Positions 49,999 to 59,751 of a stretch of DNA of 64,000 nucleotides are shown piece after piece. Location of the stretch: the IMG/VR virus record IMGVR_UViG_3300041411_000080, positions 62,001-126,000 of that record; one strand, written 5' to 3'. Each line of letters starts with the position of its first letter. Positions within the stretch are counted from its first letter, which is position 1. Made by a program: the position numbers and the translations under genes. The DNA comes from a virus. The notes below the pieces were generated by a model that had not been told where the DNA came from, ran no database searches, and saw only the letters and a list, made by a program, of their open reading frames with translations.

Positions 49999-52488
49999 CT
50001 ATTTCAGTTGGACGTTCTTGTTATACTGCTCTGGGACGGTAATGTTGGTTGGATCTAATACCATGTACTCGGCCTGATTGAATGCACCATGTGTACTAAC
50101 GAAGTGGGAGATGTAAAAGATCTGTGCAAACTGACCATTCTCAATCAAACGACTAATGAACGGGATCAGGTTATCACGATGCTGCTCATCGAAGGTACGA
50201 CCGAATTCATCGATGAACAACGGGTATTGTTCTAGATGCAGGAACTTACGCATAGCTTGGCAGAAGCTGAAGTTGACCATCTCCAACTGAGAGTCAGAAC
50301 CCTTAGAGATGTCTGGAGCGACTACGGCACCATTCGAGATGTTGAGCGGGAAATTATAATCGAGTTCATCCTTCTCAACCTTAGACGGCAATACTTCCAT
50401 CTTGTAGGTCCAGACTTCATCGATGTACGCGTTCACCAGTGTCACTACGCCCTGCATGAACCCCATCAGGTATTTACCCAGCAGACCACCATTCGGAGAC
50501 AGAGCTTTAATCAGCAAGGTTAGATCTGCTTGGACTTCTCGGGAGTTCTCAACTTCGTTTTCAAGTACCCGCAAGCTATGTTCACGCTGCTCCAAAGTAT
50601 TAAGCCGACGGGTACCTTCCGCCAATCGAATTTGGATTTCTTTGATTTCATTTTCAAATGCCTTATCCAGCAACCATTCACAATGCTGCATAGCACGTGC
50701 GCGCCATTGCTGGTAATCGTTCAGGATGGTTTCAATTTCACGGTTCTGTTTACGGATACTAACTTCACCTGCTTGGATCTGTTGCAGGTACTGAGCCATG
50801 GTAGTATGCGATTCGTACTTGGTAGCGATATCGTGTTCCAACATCGAAATACGATTACGGTTGTATGCTACTGCATCACGGTCGATCTCATCCAGTGTAG
50901 CCTTACGACGAGCCAGACGTTCTGCCTGAGCTTGGTCCTTATGTAGGGAAATGATCAAGGACATCTGGGTTTGCCATTTCGTCAGATCCATCTTAATAGC
51001 AGACGGAGTACGGAACATCAGCTGATGCTCGGCAATGTAATCCCACAGAGGAGCGAAGTCGTTATACTCACGAGTCAGCTGAACGAAGTTGTGTACGTGA
51101 CCACGATAGTCTTTAGCTGCTTCCAGATACTCCTCTTCTTTCAAGATATCTAGATCAACGGCTTCCAACTTAATACGGATCTGTGACAGGTATTCTTCAA
51201 GCTTCTCACCTTCAGTAGCATCTACACCCGGTTTGAAGTCATGTTCGCACTTAGGACATACTACCGTGTCACAAGCTTTAAAGCGGGACAGCCTTTGAGA
51301 AGCAGTTTGATCCGCTTGATCAAGTTGACGACGCAGTGCCAGCAGATTCTGTAGCGATTGACGTGTTTGTTCGATAACGTGATTGGAGAAGTAACCTGTG
51401 GTGTTATCTGGGAAACCGTTTACGATTTCATACAGACGACTGAACATGCTGGTCAAACGACCTTCAGGGTTATTGGAGATATCCAAGTTAACCAAAGGGA
51501 ACACTACTGGATTATCATTCAGTTCCTGTAACTTAGATGCAATAGATGCATTCAGCGTTACAACTTCGTTCTCTAGGTCTTTCAGCTGCTCTGGTGATAC
51601 TTCCATATCAGCCGTGTTAATGCCCCGCAACGATTCAAGTTCTTCTGCCATCTGATTGATAGCGCCTTGGATAGCTGCACACTGAGCTGAGATCAGTTGT
51701 TTCTCTTCGAGGAATCCTTCTTCGTTCCGGGCTTTGACTCTTTCAGGTATTGTCGGGTAAGAGTGCAGAATAGCTTTAGCTCTGCCCAAAAGGTTATCGA
51801 GGTATTGAATAGCTTCGGCTTCATTATTGAATCCTTGACGTGCATTAGGTTGACGTGCCATGAACAAACCGTTAAGGCGTTCAGACAACTCACCGTTCTC
51901 TTCCTTTAACAGACTGAGTTCAGCATCAGTTGGTAGATCGTGATTCTCATTACTGAGGCGCTTAGTGATCGTATCGACTGTACCTTTCTGTGAACGATGT
52001 TCTTGCTTGAGCAGGTTGAAGATATGGAATGCATGACTCAGGTCCACTACGGACATCTTAGTCAGGATCTCACGACGCTTAGCCGTAGACATCTCAGTGA
52101 ACTTGATACGACCTGTAAGGATATCATGGAACTCACGAGTCAAACCGAACTCTTGGAAACACAGATCTTCTTGGATCTTAAAAGTACCGCCTGAGTTAAG
52201 TTCTTCGTCCCCACGCATGAACGAGTGTTTACCCGTACCATGACCATACTCAGACTTTAGGACATAAAGGCTACCATTGTGGTAGCAGTGAAATTCTTTC
52301 TCACCAGCGGGACCGAAGTTCTTATGTGGTGAAGGGAGTGGTGACAACTCATCCATAATGGACGACTTACCTGAACCATTAGAACCGATCATGATCATCA
52401 GCTGCTTGGTCGGAGTCCACTCGAACTCTTGAATGTTAGATCGCATCAAACGTTTATAACGCTTAAGACGGATGAGCTTAATGTGCAT
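49999..52488 (-). CDS. SbcC/Rad50-like ATPase (gp46-like)
   Basis: 829 residues. Walker A G-S-N-G-S-G-K-S at 35-42, two long coiled coils, and a central C-P-K-C near residue 410 forming a zinc hook. The ABC end has P-L-F-I-D-E-F-G-R-T (Walker B) near 755 and a switch histidine in I-S-H-F-V. This is the Rad50/SbcC/T4 gp46 layout. Such proteins work with an SbcD/Mre11 nuclease in end processing and recombination-dependent replication. No nuclease partner lies next to it, so it must be elsewhere in the genome. AAGGAA precedes the ATG. Confidence 0.92.
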   Translation of the reverse strand: MHIKLIRLKRYKRLMRSNIQEFEWTPTKQLMIMIGSNGSGKSSIMDELSPLPSPHKNFGPAGEKEFHCYHNGSLYVLKSEYGHGTGKHSFMRGDEELNSGGTFKIQEDLCFQEFGLTREFHDILTGRIKFTEMSTAKRREILTKMSVVDLSHAFHIFNLLKQEHRSQKGTVDTITKRLSNENHDLPTDAELSLLKEENGELSERLNGLFMARQPNARQGFNNEAEAIQYLDNLLGRAKAILHSYPTIPERVKARNEEGFLEEKQLISAQCAAIQGAINQMAEELESLRGINTADMEVSPEQLKDLENEVVTLNASIASKLQELNDNPVVFPLVNLDISNNPEGRLTSMFSRLYEIVNGFPDNTTGYFSNHVIEQTRQSLQNLLALRRQLDQADQTASQRLSRFKACDTVVCPKCEHDFKPGVDATEGEKLEEYLSQIRIKLEAVDLDILKEEEYLEAAKDYRGHVHNFVQLTREYNDFAPLWDYIAEHQLMFRTPSAIKMDLTKWQTQMSLIISLHKDQAQAERLARRKATLDEIDRDAVAYNRNRISMLEHDIATKYESHTTMAQYLQQIQAGEVSIRKQNREIETILNDYQQWRARAMQHCEWLLDKAFENEIKEIQIRLAEGTRRLNTLEQREHSLRVLENEVENSREVQADLTLLIKALSPNGGLLGKYLMGFMQGVVTLVNAYIDEVWTYKMEVLPSKVEKDELDYNFPLNISNGAVVAPDISKGSDSQLEMVNFSFCQAMRKFLHLEQYPLFIDEFGRTFDEQHRDNLIPFISRLIENGQFAQIFYISHFVSTHGAFNQAEYMVLDPTNITVPEQYNKNVQLK

Positions 52489-52547
52489 TGCGCCATTCCT
52501 TAATTAATCCTATAGATACAGACATTCAAGTAAATTAATGGTGGACT

Positions 52548-53372
52548 ATGAAAAGTAAAGAAATGGTATCCTCTCTGACGTTTTTCAGTGTGGGTTACGT
52601 GACCATAAACAAGCCACGTAATAGCCGAATGATTCAAGCACTCCCAGTAGAATCTGCATCAGGTACCGATGGGGAAGTAACGCATAACCCGGTAGAGCAG
52701 ATCCTTAAAGGTGTCGATAAAGAGGGTAATGCTTACGAGGTTAAAGGCACTGCAACTCGTGACCTAGAATGCGATTGGTTACCTCACGAAGATAACCGCG
52801 TTACTCCACCCGATGTACGTAGGGGTGAGCTGGTGGCTATCTATCGCTTAGCTAACACGAGTCAGTACTTCTGGCGTTGCATGGGCTTTCGAAACGGTCT
52901 ACGTACGCTAGAGCACGTTGTACTGGCATTTGGTGGTAGTCCTAAGCCCGGTGGCTCAGGTGTTGACTTTACCAACTGCTACACCATGACGTTCTCACCA
53001 ATGGACGGCCACATTACAATCCAAACAACCAAGGCTAACAAAGAACCCTACGCGTATACGTTCCAGATCAATACCAAAGACGGTTTGATCGGTATGCAGG
53101 ACGATGTAGGTAACTTCTTTGAACTGAACTCTAAAGAGACTAGGCTGAAGCTACAAAACGCTGATTCCAGTTTCCTACAAATCGAGAAGCAGAAGATCGA
53201 TTTGAATGCAGCTCAGTCGATTAAGTTCACAGTGGGTGGTACAGTCATGGAATTAACTCCTAGCACTATTACCACTAAGACTCAACAGACTTCGATGGAA
53301 TCTAATTCGTTCGCTATCAAGACTGCAACAGGTACAGTGAATGCAGGTCGATGGGATTTCATTATTGGGTGA
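52548..53372 (+). CDS. baseplate central spike protein (gp5/VgrG-like)
   Basis: 274 residues. The N-terminal half looks like an OB-fold domain. From about residue 150 the chain consists of short regular strands (I-T-I-Q-T-T-K, Y-T-F-Q-I-N-T-K-D-G, I-K-F-T-V-G-G-T-V), the pattern of the trimeric beta-helix that forms the membrane-piercing spike of contractile tails. No lysozyme domain is present, unlike T4 gp5. The PAAR tip gene follows after three bases. GGTGG precedes the ATG. Confidence 0.85.
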   Translation: MKSKEMVSSLTFFSVGYVTINKPRNSRMIQALPVESASGTDGEVTHNPVEQILKGVDKEGNAYEVKGTATRDLECDWLPHEDNRVTPPDVRRGELVAIYRLANTSQYFWRCMGFRNGLRTLEHVVLAFGGSPKPGGSGVDFTNCYTMTFSPMDGHITIQTTKANKEPYAYTFQINTKDGLIGMQDDVGNFFELNSKETRLKLQNADSSFLQIEKQKIDLNAAQSIKFTVGGTVMELTPSTITTKTQQTSMESNSFAIKTATGTVNAGRWDFIIG

Positions 53373-53375
53373 TCT

Positions 53376-53642
53376 ATGCCAGGCATCGCAGTATGTAATA
53401 TGGACTCAGCCGGTGGGATGATCAGAACAGGTCCTAACGTCGGTGTGACTTATAATGGGCAACCTCTAGCAGTAGTGGGTTGTCCTGTTGAGGATCACGG
53501 TAGTGGTCAACATAGATCCGCTACTATGATTCAAGGTTCAGTTGGATTGGCCATCAATGGTCTACCAGTTTGTTATGCTGGTTCACGAGCCAGTTGTAAT
53601 GACGTAGCTACAGGTCGCCCCAATCTGACGGTTAGTGCATGA
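53376..53642 (+). CDS. PAAR-repeat spike tip protein
   Basis: 88 residues with G-x-x-N-G-x-P-x-A-x-x-G pattern repeats ([21 protein letters not shown]) and candidate zinc ligands C36, H41, H46, C66 and C74. PAAR proteins sharpen the tip of the tail spike. It follows the spike gene by three bases and ends at a terminator. Confidence 0.9.
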   Translation: MPGIAVCNMDSAGGMIRTGPNVGVTYNGQPLAVVGCPVEDHGSGQHRSATMIQGSVGLAINGLPVCYAGSRASCNDVATGRPNLTVSA

Positions 53643-53652
53643 CAACATAAAG

Positions 53653-53671
53653 CCCCTGCTAATCGCAGGGG
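53653..53671. terminator. bidirectional terminator between convergent genes
   Basis: 7-base stem CCCCTGC/GCAGGGG with a 5-base loop, flanked by CATAAAG and CTTATG, nearly the same as 7478-7497. Confidence 0.87.
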
Positions 53672-53681
53672 TCTTATGATG

Positions 53682-54878
53682 TTACACACCAGTTGTTTCG
53701 TAGTGATCGATACAGTGGTTGATGAAGGTAAGCCAAACACTCAGAGTAATAGCCAGCCAGTGAGTGAAGTTATCCAATGGCTCAGCGAGCTTCTTGGAGA
53801 TCTCCCCTGTGATCTGGAGTACAAGGTTAGAGGCTGGAACGGTTTCACCCGAATCAGTCTTTTCCATGATCTGACGAATGGAATCATCTACTACTGTTTT
53901 AACCGTATCGAAATCCCGACGACCAGCTTCAGCTTTCTCAGCCAGAGTCAGTACACGAGAGATCTCTTCTGTCAACAGAGTCAAGTCCCGAACAGAGGGA
54001 ACATCGATTTCGCGTTCAGAGCGGTCAGCTACGTTCAACTGAAGTTCAGTGAAGTGCATGATAAAGCTAGAACTTACGATATCTGCCGGATCAGTCTTAC
54101 CACGACGCAAAGCTTCAGTCATGCCTTCTGGAGACATATAAACGAAGGCTCTGTTACCAGCCAGTACATCACTACGACGATGGTTCTTCTTATCGAGTCC
54201 ACTCATCTCTCCCGATTTAACTTCAGTAGCACCCGGTGGAGCACGGAAGTTAGTTTGGAATACATCAATGAATGTTTCGATTACATCGTGTGCAGTTTGC
54301 TGACGTTCTTGACCTTCAGCGTTTTCGAGAATGTTAAGGAACTTACGACTGCAATTACGAGCGATCTGCGTTACGCTCTTTGGATAGATGTTCAGGCAAT
54401 AGTTGGTGAGTTGCTTGATGTCCTCAATGGCACTTTGCTCCACACCTACGAACTTACCGTCTACCGACAAGCGTTGTACACCTGCTACCGCCATCGTAGA
54501 TTGAAGTGAGGTCTTAGACCCCAGCTTACCCAAACGACGAATAGTGGACTCTTGGCTACGACGTACCCGACGGATACTACCCGTAAACTTAATGTACATC
54601 GCGTTAAGGAATTGCCAGATCTGTTTAATGATCTTCCATGCTGCACTTGCCCCAGCAGAGATGGCTTCCTTAATTGCACGCAATGTAATGGCACCACCCT
54701 CTTTGATATCGAACTCAGGGTCGATGTTCTCAAGAGCAGTACTCATTACAAATGCGATGTCGTCACTCGCTCTTTCCTGTCCAGCTAGGAGTTGTTCATA
54801 GCGTTCCAAGGATTGAGTGAGTCGTACCACCTTGTCCCAATTCTCAAGCAAAGGCTTCAATTCAGATGTTGGGTTCAT
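53682..54878 (-). CDS. virion inner-body-type protein, paralogue of upstream gene
   Basis: 398 residues. Several segments line up in order with the protein at 54893-56719: A-L-E-N-I-D (there A-L-E-D-I-D), a W-K-I-I-K-Q-I-W hydrophobic helix (there F-W-R-M-V-N-M-V), K-F-V-G-V-E-Q-S-A-I (there E-F-V-G-D-S-S-K-A-I) and Y-P-K-S-V-T-Q-I-A (there W-P-N-S-L-A-K-I-I). This copy lacks the acidic leader. phiKZ-type phages carry such paralogous families in the head inner body. A-L-E is a possible cut site for the prohead protease. The C-terminus has a hydrophobic helix near 375-390. GGAAG precedes the ATG. Confidence 0.78.
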   Translation of the reverse strand: MNPTSELKPLLENWDKVVRLTQSLERYEQLLAGQERASDDIAFVMSTALENIDPEFDIKEGGAITLRAIKEAISAGASAAWKIIKQIWQFLNAMYIKFTGSIRRVRRSQESTIRRLGKLGSKTSLQSTMAVAGVQRLSVDGKFVGVEQSAIEDIKQLTNYCLNIYPKSVTQIARNCSRKFLNILENAEGQERQQTAHDVIETFIDVFQTNFRAPPGATEVKSGEMSGLDKKNHRRSDVLAGNRAFVYMSPEGMTEALRRGKTDPADIVSSSFIMHFTELQLNVADRSEREIDVPSVRDLTLLTEEISRVLTLAEKAEAGRRDFDTVKTVVDDSIRQIMEKTDSGETVPASNLVLQITGEISKKLAEPLDNFTHWLAITLSVWLTFINHCIDHYETTGV

Positions 54879-54892
54879 GTGGTACTTCCTTA

Positions 54893-56719
54893 TTAAGCGT
54901 CGATGGTATTGCCAGCAGCTTCCGCCTTGAGCGAAGCTTCAAGGAAACCAATGTAAGCTTTGATCATGTTGATCAGGTAACCCAAGAAACGATGTTGCGA
55001 TTCAGTAGAGGTCTTAGCCAGATTCATCACCATGATACCAGCAACTTGACCTTCAGCACCACCAGAACCGGTGAACAGATCCATGAACGCGTCTTGGTTA
55101 GCACCCTGAGTGAACTTCTTCAGTTCACGCATGCCATCTTTAGAATCCTGGATGAATTGGCAGAGTTTCTCCAGCTCACGGATTACCGATACAGCTTCAC
55201 CAGCCGATGGAGTAGTTACAGGAGTGTCGCTCGAACGCGAGTCACCACCTGGGATCAGGCTGAAGTTCAGAGTTACAGCGTTCTGAGCATCTTCCATCGA
55301 ACCTTCGACGCCAGCTTTACCCGAGTTAGCGATGCCAGCGTAAAGAGCCATGTTACCAGGCATTGGACCGGTCCAATGCAGACGATCTACACCCAAGAAG
55401 CCAGACGGTACTTTGTCTTTGTCACCGGAGTTCAGTTGATCGAAGCTACGGAAGGCACGGTCAAGTGCGGTATCCAAGCCACCGATAACAGCACCCATTG
55501 CAGCGCCACCATTACCACCGAAGATACCACGACCTTTCTCCCAGTCTTGGATAATCTTAGCGAGGCTATTAGGCCAGTTCATCAGAAGTTCTTGGGAGAC
55601 CTTATGCACTTGGGCAATAGCCTTCGAAGAGTCACCTACGAACTCATCGCCAATCATCAGACGACCAGGGTTCTTCATGGTGAATTCTTTATCACCTTCA
55701 AGAACGTTAACACGTTTACGCAGGTCAACCAAGTGCTGCTTGATCTTACCAGTGTCGGTAGCCAAGGAAGCGATCAGGTCGGAAACCATGTTAACCATAC
55801 GCCAGAAAATCTTAACGCCGGCTTTAAACATTTCTTTGAGCTTGCCACCAAGACCTTTGGATACTTCACCTGGATCTGCGCCGTCATCAATAGTACCGGA
55901 CTTACCAGCACCAACTGCACCTACAGCGTTAGCTTCCAGAGATACACGTGCTTCTGGGTTAAACGATTCCAGAGCAACACGTTCACGAAGGAACATCTGC
56001 GAGTCGATATCTTCCAGTGCCCACGAGATCGATTGACGGAGTTCATCCGACATATAACGACCTTCGTTATGCATACGTACCATCAGACCGTGATATTTCT
56101 CAACAGTAGCGGTAGCTTTGCTCAGGGATTCAGCTTTAGCAGCAACCGAGTCTACTTCAGCCAGCTTCGATTCAGCTGCATCGGTCATACCGGTAACTTG
56201 CAGTTCTTCACCGTCAAGGTCCATAACCAGATCGTCAGCTTTCTCGATCTCTTCAGCGCCCGAGGCGTCGATGGATTTCAGTTCGGTGGATTCAGCGTTG
56301 TCACCACCTTCTTCCTCTTCACCCGAGTGTTCTTCTACCGAAGTAGAGATGTCACTCTTAGACAGACCGTCTTTGGCTTTGACATCGTTAGGCAGGGTGT
56401 CGATATCACGACCACCGTTCTGATCACGATTCAGGTTTTCGTTGACGTCACTAACGTCCATCGAAGTAGTAGCAGTCTTAACGTCTACAGTTTGAGCGGT
56501 ACCATCACCACCACCATTCTCAGGACCGGGTTCGGTAGTCTTGGTGTTGGTAGCATCAGCTTTCGGCAGGTCGTCTGCTTCCAGTGGCTTAGGATCGTTG
56601 GTGGCGTTGGATGGGATGTCTTTAGAAGCGTCCAGTGCAACGTTATCTACGTTGGCGGTGGAAATGCTTTCTTTGGAAACAATGGAGTTAACCATTTCGA
56701 AAATACTTAGGCGAGCCAT
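54893..56719 (-). CDS. virion inner-body-type protein with acidic leader
   Basis: 608 residues. Residues 1-170 are a strongly acidic, low-complexity leader containing D-G-T-A-Q-T-V-D-V, shared with the protein at 18491-19099. Helices and A-L-E-D-I-D follow near 235, and V-A-L-E and V-S-L-E near 250-262 are possible protease cut sites of the S/A/G-x-E type. From about 285 the protein parallels its paralogue at 53682-54878. The most likely role is an abundant head or inner-body protein whose leader directs it into the prohead and is then removed. GGAG precedes the ATG. A 614-codon opposite-strand frame is a shadow. Confidence 0.8.
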   Translation of the reverse strand: MARLSIFEMVNSIVSKESISTANVDNVALDASKDIPSNATNDPKPLEADDLPKADATNTKTTEPGPENGGGDGTAQTVDVKTATTSMDVSDVNENLNRDQNGGRDIDTLPNDVKAKDGLSKSDISTSVEEHSGEEEEGGDNAESTELKSIDASGAEEIEKADDLVMDLDGEELQVTGMTDAAESKLAEVDSVAAKAESLSKATATVEKYHGLMVRMHNEGRYMSDELRQSISWALEDIDSQMFLRERVALESFNPEARVSLEANAVGAVGAGKSGTIDDGADPGEVSKGLGGKLKEMFKAGVKIFWRMVNMVSDLIASLATDTGKIKQHLVDLRKRVNVLEGDKEFTMKNPGRLMIGDEFVGDSSKAIAQVHKVSQELLMNWPNSLAKIIQDWEKGRGIFGGNGGAAMGAVIGGLDTALDRAFRSFDQLNSGDKDKVPSGFLGVDRLHWTGPMPGNMALYAGIANSGKAGVEGSMEDAQNAVTLNFSLIPGGDSRSSDTPVTTPSAGEAVSVIRELEKLCQFIQDSKDGMRELKKFTQGANQDAFMDLFTGSGGAEGQVAGIMVMNLAKTSTESQHRFLGYLINMIKAYIGFLEASLKAEAAGNTIDA

Positions 56720-56766
56720 ATCTTACTCCAGTAAGAGAGAGGGGTGGTTAGTTCTACATAAGGTTG

Positions 56767-57387
56767 TCAAGGGAGTAGACCGTTGTCGATAATGATCTTC
56801 TCAAGGATTGCGTTCCGCTGCTGAAGCAAAGCGATGGTCGCTTGGGCTTCATAAAGACGAGCATAGTCGGTGTCTCTGTTAGCGATCAAACCTTGACGAG
56901 CAGCTTCCCGGTTGTCATGTTCTTCGGGAGTAATTACGTCGGTAAGTGGCATGAAAGCAACATGCACTTCTGGTCTGAAACCTAGGAAGTCACTACATGT
57001 GTTCTGCAAAGCATTAATAGTCGGGTCGAACAGGGTATCCTCTGGTAATGGACCACAGCTAAGAACCATGATGTATTGGTTGTAAGGCTTGTATGCTAGA
57101 TCAGGGAACTGGACGTAAGACGATGGTACATACAACGGAGCAGAGGTCGGTGACATCAAAGTGATGAGCAACGAACCAGCTGTTCGATCGGCAGCTACGT
57201 CTTGTTCAGTTAAGTTGAACGGCTTATAAAACAGTTCAAAGATGTTTTGACCCAAGGTCTCAATCTCATCGAACCGTCGTACGGCCGTCATGGTGTACAA
57301 AGTGTTCGGGGTCATAGCTGCACGGAACGGATCTTTTAACGTGAACCGTCCACGTGTACCTACGGCGGGGATATTGTTGTTTGCCAT
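56767..57387 (-). CDS. probable virion protein
   Basis: 206 residues, no signal peptide, Pro/Thr-rich with a helical, coiled-coil-like end (residues 160-200). It lies in the same leftward cluster as the inner-body-type proteins. AAGGG precedes the ATG. No domain recognised. Confidence 0.75.
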   Translation of the reverse strand: MANNNIPAVGTRGRFTLKDPFRAAMTPNTLYTMTAVRRFDEIETLGQNIFELFYKPFNLTEQDVAADRTAGSLLITLMSPTSAPLYVPSSYVQFPDLAYKPYNQYIMVLSCGPLPEDTLFDPTINALQNTCSDFLGFRPEVHVAFMPLTDVITPEEHDNREAARQGLIANRDTDYARLYEAQATIALLQQRNAILEKIIIDNGLLP

Positions 57388-57425
57388 CTTAAGGCCCTTT
57401 GGTGTCAGTTATAAGATTAGGGACC

Positions 57426-57902
57426 TCAGTGCAAATGCACGATCATCTCACCCCACAATCCTAAGGCGCTGAACTGTGATTTCATTAACCAATTAGGTTG
57501 CGTAGTACCGCCAGTATAATCGGTCGAGTTGGGACTCACCCAGAAATCATCCGGGGTAAAAGCTACGTTCCATTTCTTAGCAATGTAATCCAGCATATCC
57601 TCAGAGTTATCCATTGCCTTTAGTGCATTCTTATCTTCAACGGTTAGCGCAGGCTTACCGGCTGCGATATCATTGACTTCATGACGACCATAGATAAATT
57701 CATAACTGTCATCACCTTTCTGGATATGCAGGTAGCCCAACGATTCTCTAGCCGGATCACCATAAGGGATGCTCTTCAACAACTTGCAATTTTCTTTGGT
57801 GAGTTGAAGAGTTGGATTGATACGGTTGGCGCTGTCTAAGATCAGCTGCCATTTATCTACGCCATACGTCATAGCTGTATAATCGATCTCTGTGTATAGC
57901 AT
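57426..57902 (-). CDS. hypothetical, possible virion protein
   Basis: 158 residues, mixed alpha/beta. The middle segment (Y-L-H-I-Q-K-G-D-D-S-Y-E-F) is beta-like, and the end is aromatic. GAGGTT precedes the ATG, and the gene starts just after a strong hairpin. No domain recognised; virion role from the neighbourhood only. Confidence 0.72.
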   Translation of the reverse strand: MLYTEIDYTAMTYGVDKWQLILDSANRINPTLQLTKENCKLLKSIPYGDPARESLGYLHIQKGDDSYEFIYGRHEVNDIAAGKPALTVEDKNALKAMDNSEDMLDYIAKKWNVAFTPDDFWVSPNSTDYTGGTTQPNWLMKSQFSALGLWGEMIVHLH

Positions 57903-57919
57903 GTGAACCTCGTTATAAA

Positions 57920-57941
57920 AAGGAGAGGTTTCCCTCTCCTT
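57920..57941. terminator. strong terminator
   Basis: Perfect 9-base stem AAGGAGAGG/CCTCTCCTT with loop TTTC, followed by TTTTTATAACG on the minus strand and AGTTTTTTA on the plus strand. It ends the gene at 57948-59255. Confidence 0.92.
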
Positions 57942-57947
57942 AGTTTT

Positions 57948-59255
57948 TTAAACAATTGCTTCAACCGAAGACTTAGCCGCAACCAAATAGTTAACGTTCT
58001 TGAAGAATGCCGAAGCATACACAATACCGTCACGTTTCATTCGGGAGATACCTTGTGGAACCGAGGTGTATTGAGTCATTGTCTCAGCAGCTTTAATAAG
58101 CTTCGAGAACAACATCATCCATTCCAGGGTTTCAGGATCAACACGGTTAGCATCACCACTACCCACTTCTGTTACCAGATACTCAGGATACTGCTGGGTA
58201 AACTTACGGATACCGTTACGGTTCTGAGGGTTACCGATTACACCAAAGCCGAGGGACTTATAGATGTTAACGCCGGTCTGATAGTTCGAACGTACATAGG
58301 TCTCAGTATAAGCTGGGCCACGAGCCGTACGCAGGATCAGTTTCAGGTCTACGTTTGGATCGTAGACTGGAGAATAGATACCGGTACGAAAGTCAGCGTT
58401 AGGAACTGAGTACTTGGTCCACAGTGGAGTGAAGATGAATTCTGTAGTCAGAAACAAATCGGGCAGAATAACTTCCCAGTCTTCCCGTGGACGATCCGAT
58501 TGATCGAGGATATCTTTTACGATAGCGTCTTTGATCAGGTCAGGGTTGTTACCGGCTTCACCGTAGATCAGTACAATCCACTTAGCTGGCCAACGTTGAG
58601 CATTGTTAGCTGGGTTAACGTAGTCGAACTCAAATGCACGCAGGTGAGTGTATGGGTATTGAGCCCGCTCAGCTTGTGCCTCTTCCAGCTTTTCAACGAT
58701 GCTATAAGAATCCAACAGACCTTTAACGATCAGTGGATCTTTGAAGAAATCATCTACTGGTAGAATCGGTTGGATTACCTTGATGATGTAACCATCGTAC
58801 TGAGCAGCAAACGAATCGTCTGCCAGCCAGATAATGATCCGGTTGTCTTCTGCACCAACCAGTTTGAATTCGATCCACTCAGGCATCCACACCTGACCGT
58901 TGTTCTTCATGACGCCCGAACTAAAGGAGTCCAGAATACCATTGAATTCTGCCATGACCATTTGACGAAGAGCGGTTGGGTTATTTGTAATAACGCCATC
59001 GATCGCCTGATCATAAAGATACTGACCCAGCTTCAGAGTCTGTTCGAGGTAATTACCCTCGACCTGAACGACTGTTTCATCCCTTACGCTATGAAATGAG
59101 ATGAGACCCACATTTGGGGTGGACGACCCGGTCAGGATGGATTTGTCTTTTGCATAGGTAAGGCTGTTGTCGGAAATCTCACCGAGCAAAGCCGTCTGAT
59201 CAGTTGCGTTGTTAATAAACGCAGCGATCTCATAGAAACCTTTTAATTCGTACAT
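57948..59255 (-). CDS. probable virion structural protein
   Basis: 435 residues, alpha/beta with no signal peptide or membrane segment. The size, even composition and strong upstream and downstream signals fit an abundant virion protein. Tail-sheath or tube identity was considered, but I see no sheath motif. The ATG at 59255 has GAGGATAG upstream. It is divergent from the gene at 59444-59728. Confidence 0.74.
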   Translation of the reverse strand: MYELKGFYEIAAFINNATDQTALLGEISDNSLTYAKDKSILTGSSTPNVGLISFHSVRDETVVQVEGNYLEQTLKLGQYLYDQAIDGVITNNPTALRQMVMAEFNGILDSFSSGVMKNNGQVWMPEWIEFKLVGAEDNRIIIWLADDSFAAQYDGYIIKVIQPILPVDDFFKDPLIVKGLLDSYSIVEKLEEAQAERAQYPYTHLRAFEFDYVNPANNAQRWPAKWIVLIYGEAGNNPDLIKDAIVKDILDQSDRPREDWEVILPDLFLTTEFIFTPLWTKYSVPNADFRTGIYSPVYDPNVDLKLILRTARGPAYTETYVRSNYQTGVNIYKSLGFGVIGNPQNRNGIRKFTQQYPEYLVTEVGSGDANRVDPETLEWMMLFSKLIKAAETMTQYTSVPQGISRMKRDGIVYASAFFKNVNYLVAAKSSVEAIV

Positions 59256-59443
59256 TTGCTATCCTCACGAGTAGAGCTTTTTGATGGTCTACCATCTATA
59301 GAATCTGTCATTCTACTTGTGCTAACATAAATCGTCGGGTATGGTGGTATGCAATGTACTACTAATACTGTCATCAAGTCTATACTTCTGCCTTTACGGT
59401 TATATGGGTAGGCTTAGTTTATTACTGACCTGAGGATAATCCG

Positions 59444-59728
59444 GTGAGTTTAGCTATCAAAGCCTTGCTCCTGTTTTGGCCCTTCTTCAAACGTGCTCTT
59501 TTCGGGGATCGCACTATAAAAGAAGTTGTGCTGGCTAATAGACACATTACCGTGGTAAATGCTTGCTTGGTACTTATGTTCCTTGCATTCATGAACGCGA
59601 CTATTGAGTTGAGCGTAGTTAAGTCAGAGAACATCCGGTTGCGCGAGCAGTCGGCGCTGGTATGCGAAGTTCCTAAGGCCAAAAGCCTGATCGATCGTCG
59701 TAAACTACTGGGCGACATTCTGAAATAA
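59444..59728 (+). CDS. inner-membrane protein, possible spanin-type partner
   Basis: 94 residues, GTG start with GAGGATAATCCG upstream. A basic cytoplasmic N-terminus (about 35 residues) is followed by one transmembrane helix near 36-55, then a short charged helix in the periplasm. The next gene codes for a lipoprotein, a pairing that resembles inner and outer spanins, but the periplasmic part is short for an i-spanin. Function uncertain. Confidence 0.72.
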   Translation: MSLAIKALLLFWPFFKRALFGDRTIKEVVLANRHITVVNACLVLMFLAFMNATIELSVVKSENIRLREQSALVCEVPKAKSLIDRRKLLGDILK

Positions 59729-59751
59729 AACCGATATGGGAAATGAACCAC

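Noticed and set aside
54866-56710. 614-codon open frame on the plus strand
   Set aside because: It mirrors the virion protein gene on the minus strand almost exactly. It arises because the real gene avoids the TTA, CTA and TCA codons that would give stops on the other strand. No ribosome binding site, and its translation is compositionally odd.
57948-59255. Tail sheath protein
   Set aside because: Size would be possible for a short sheath, but no sheath domain motifs are visible, and phiKZ-type sheaths are longer.
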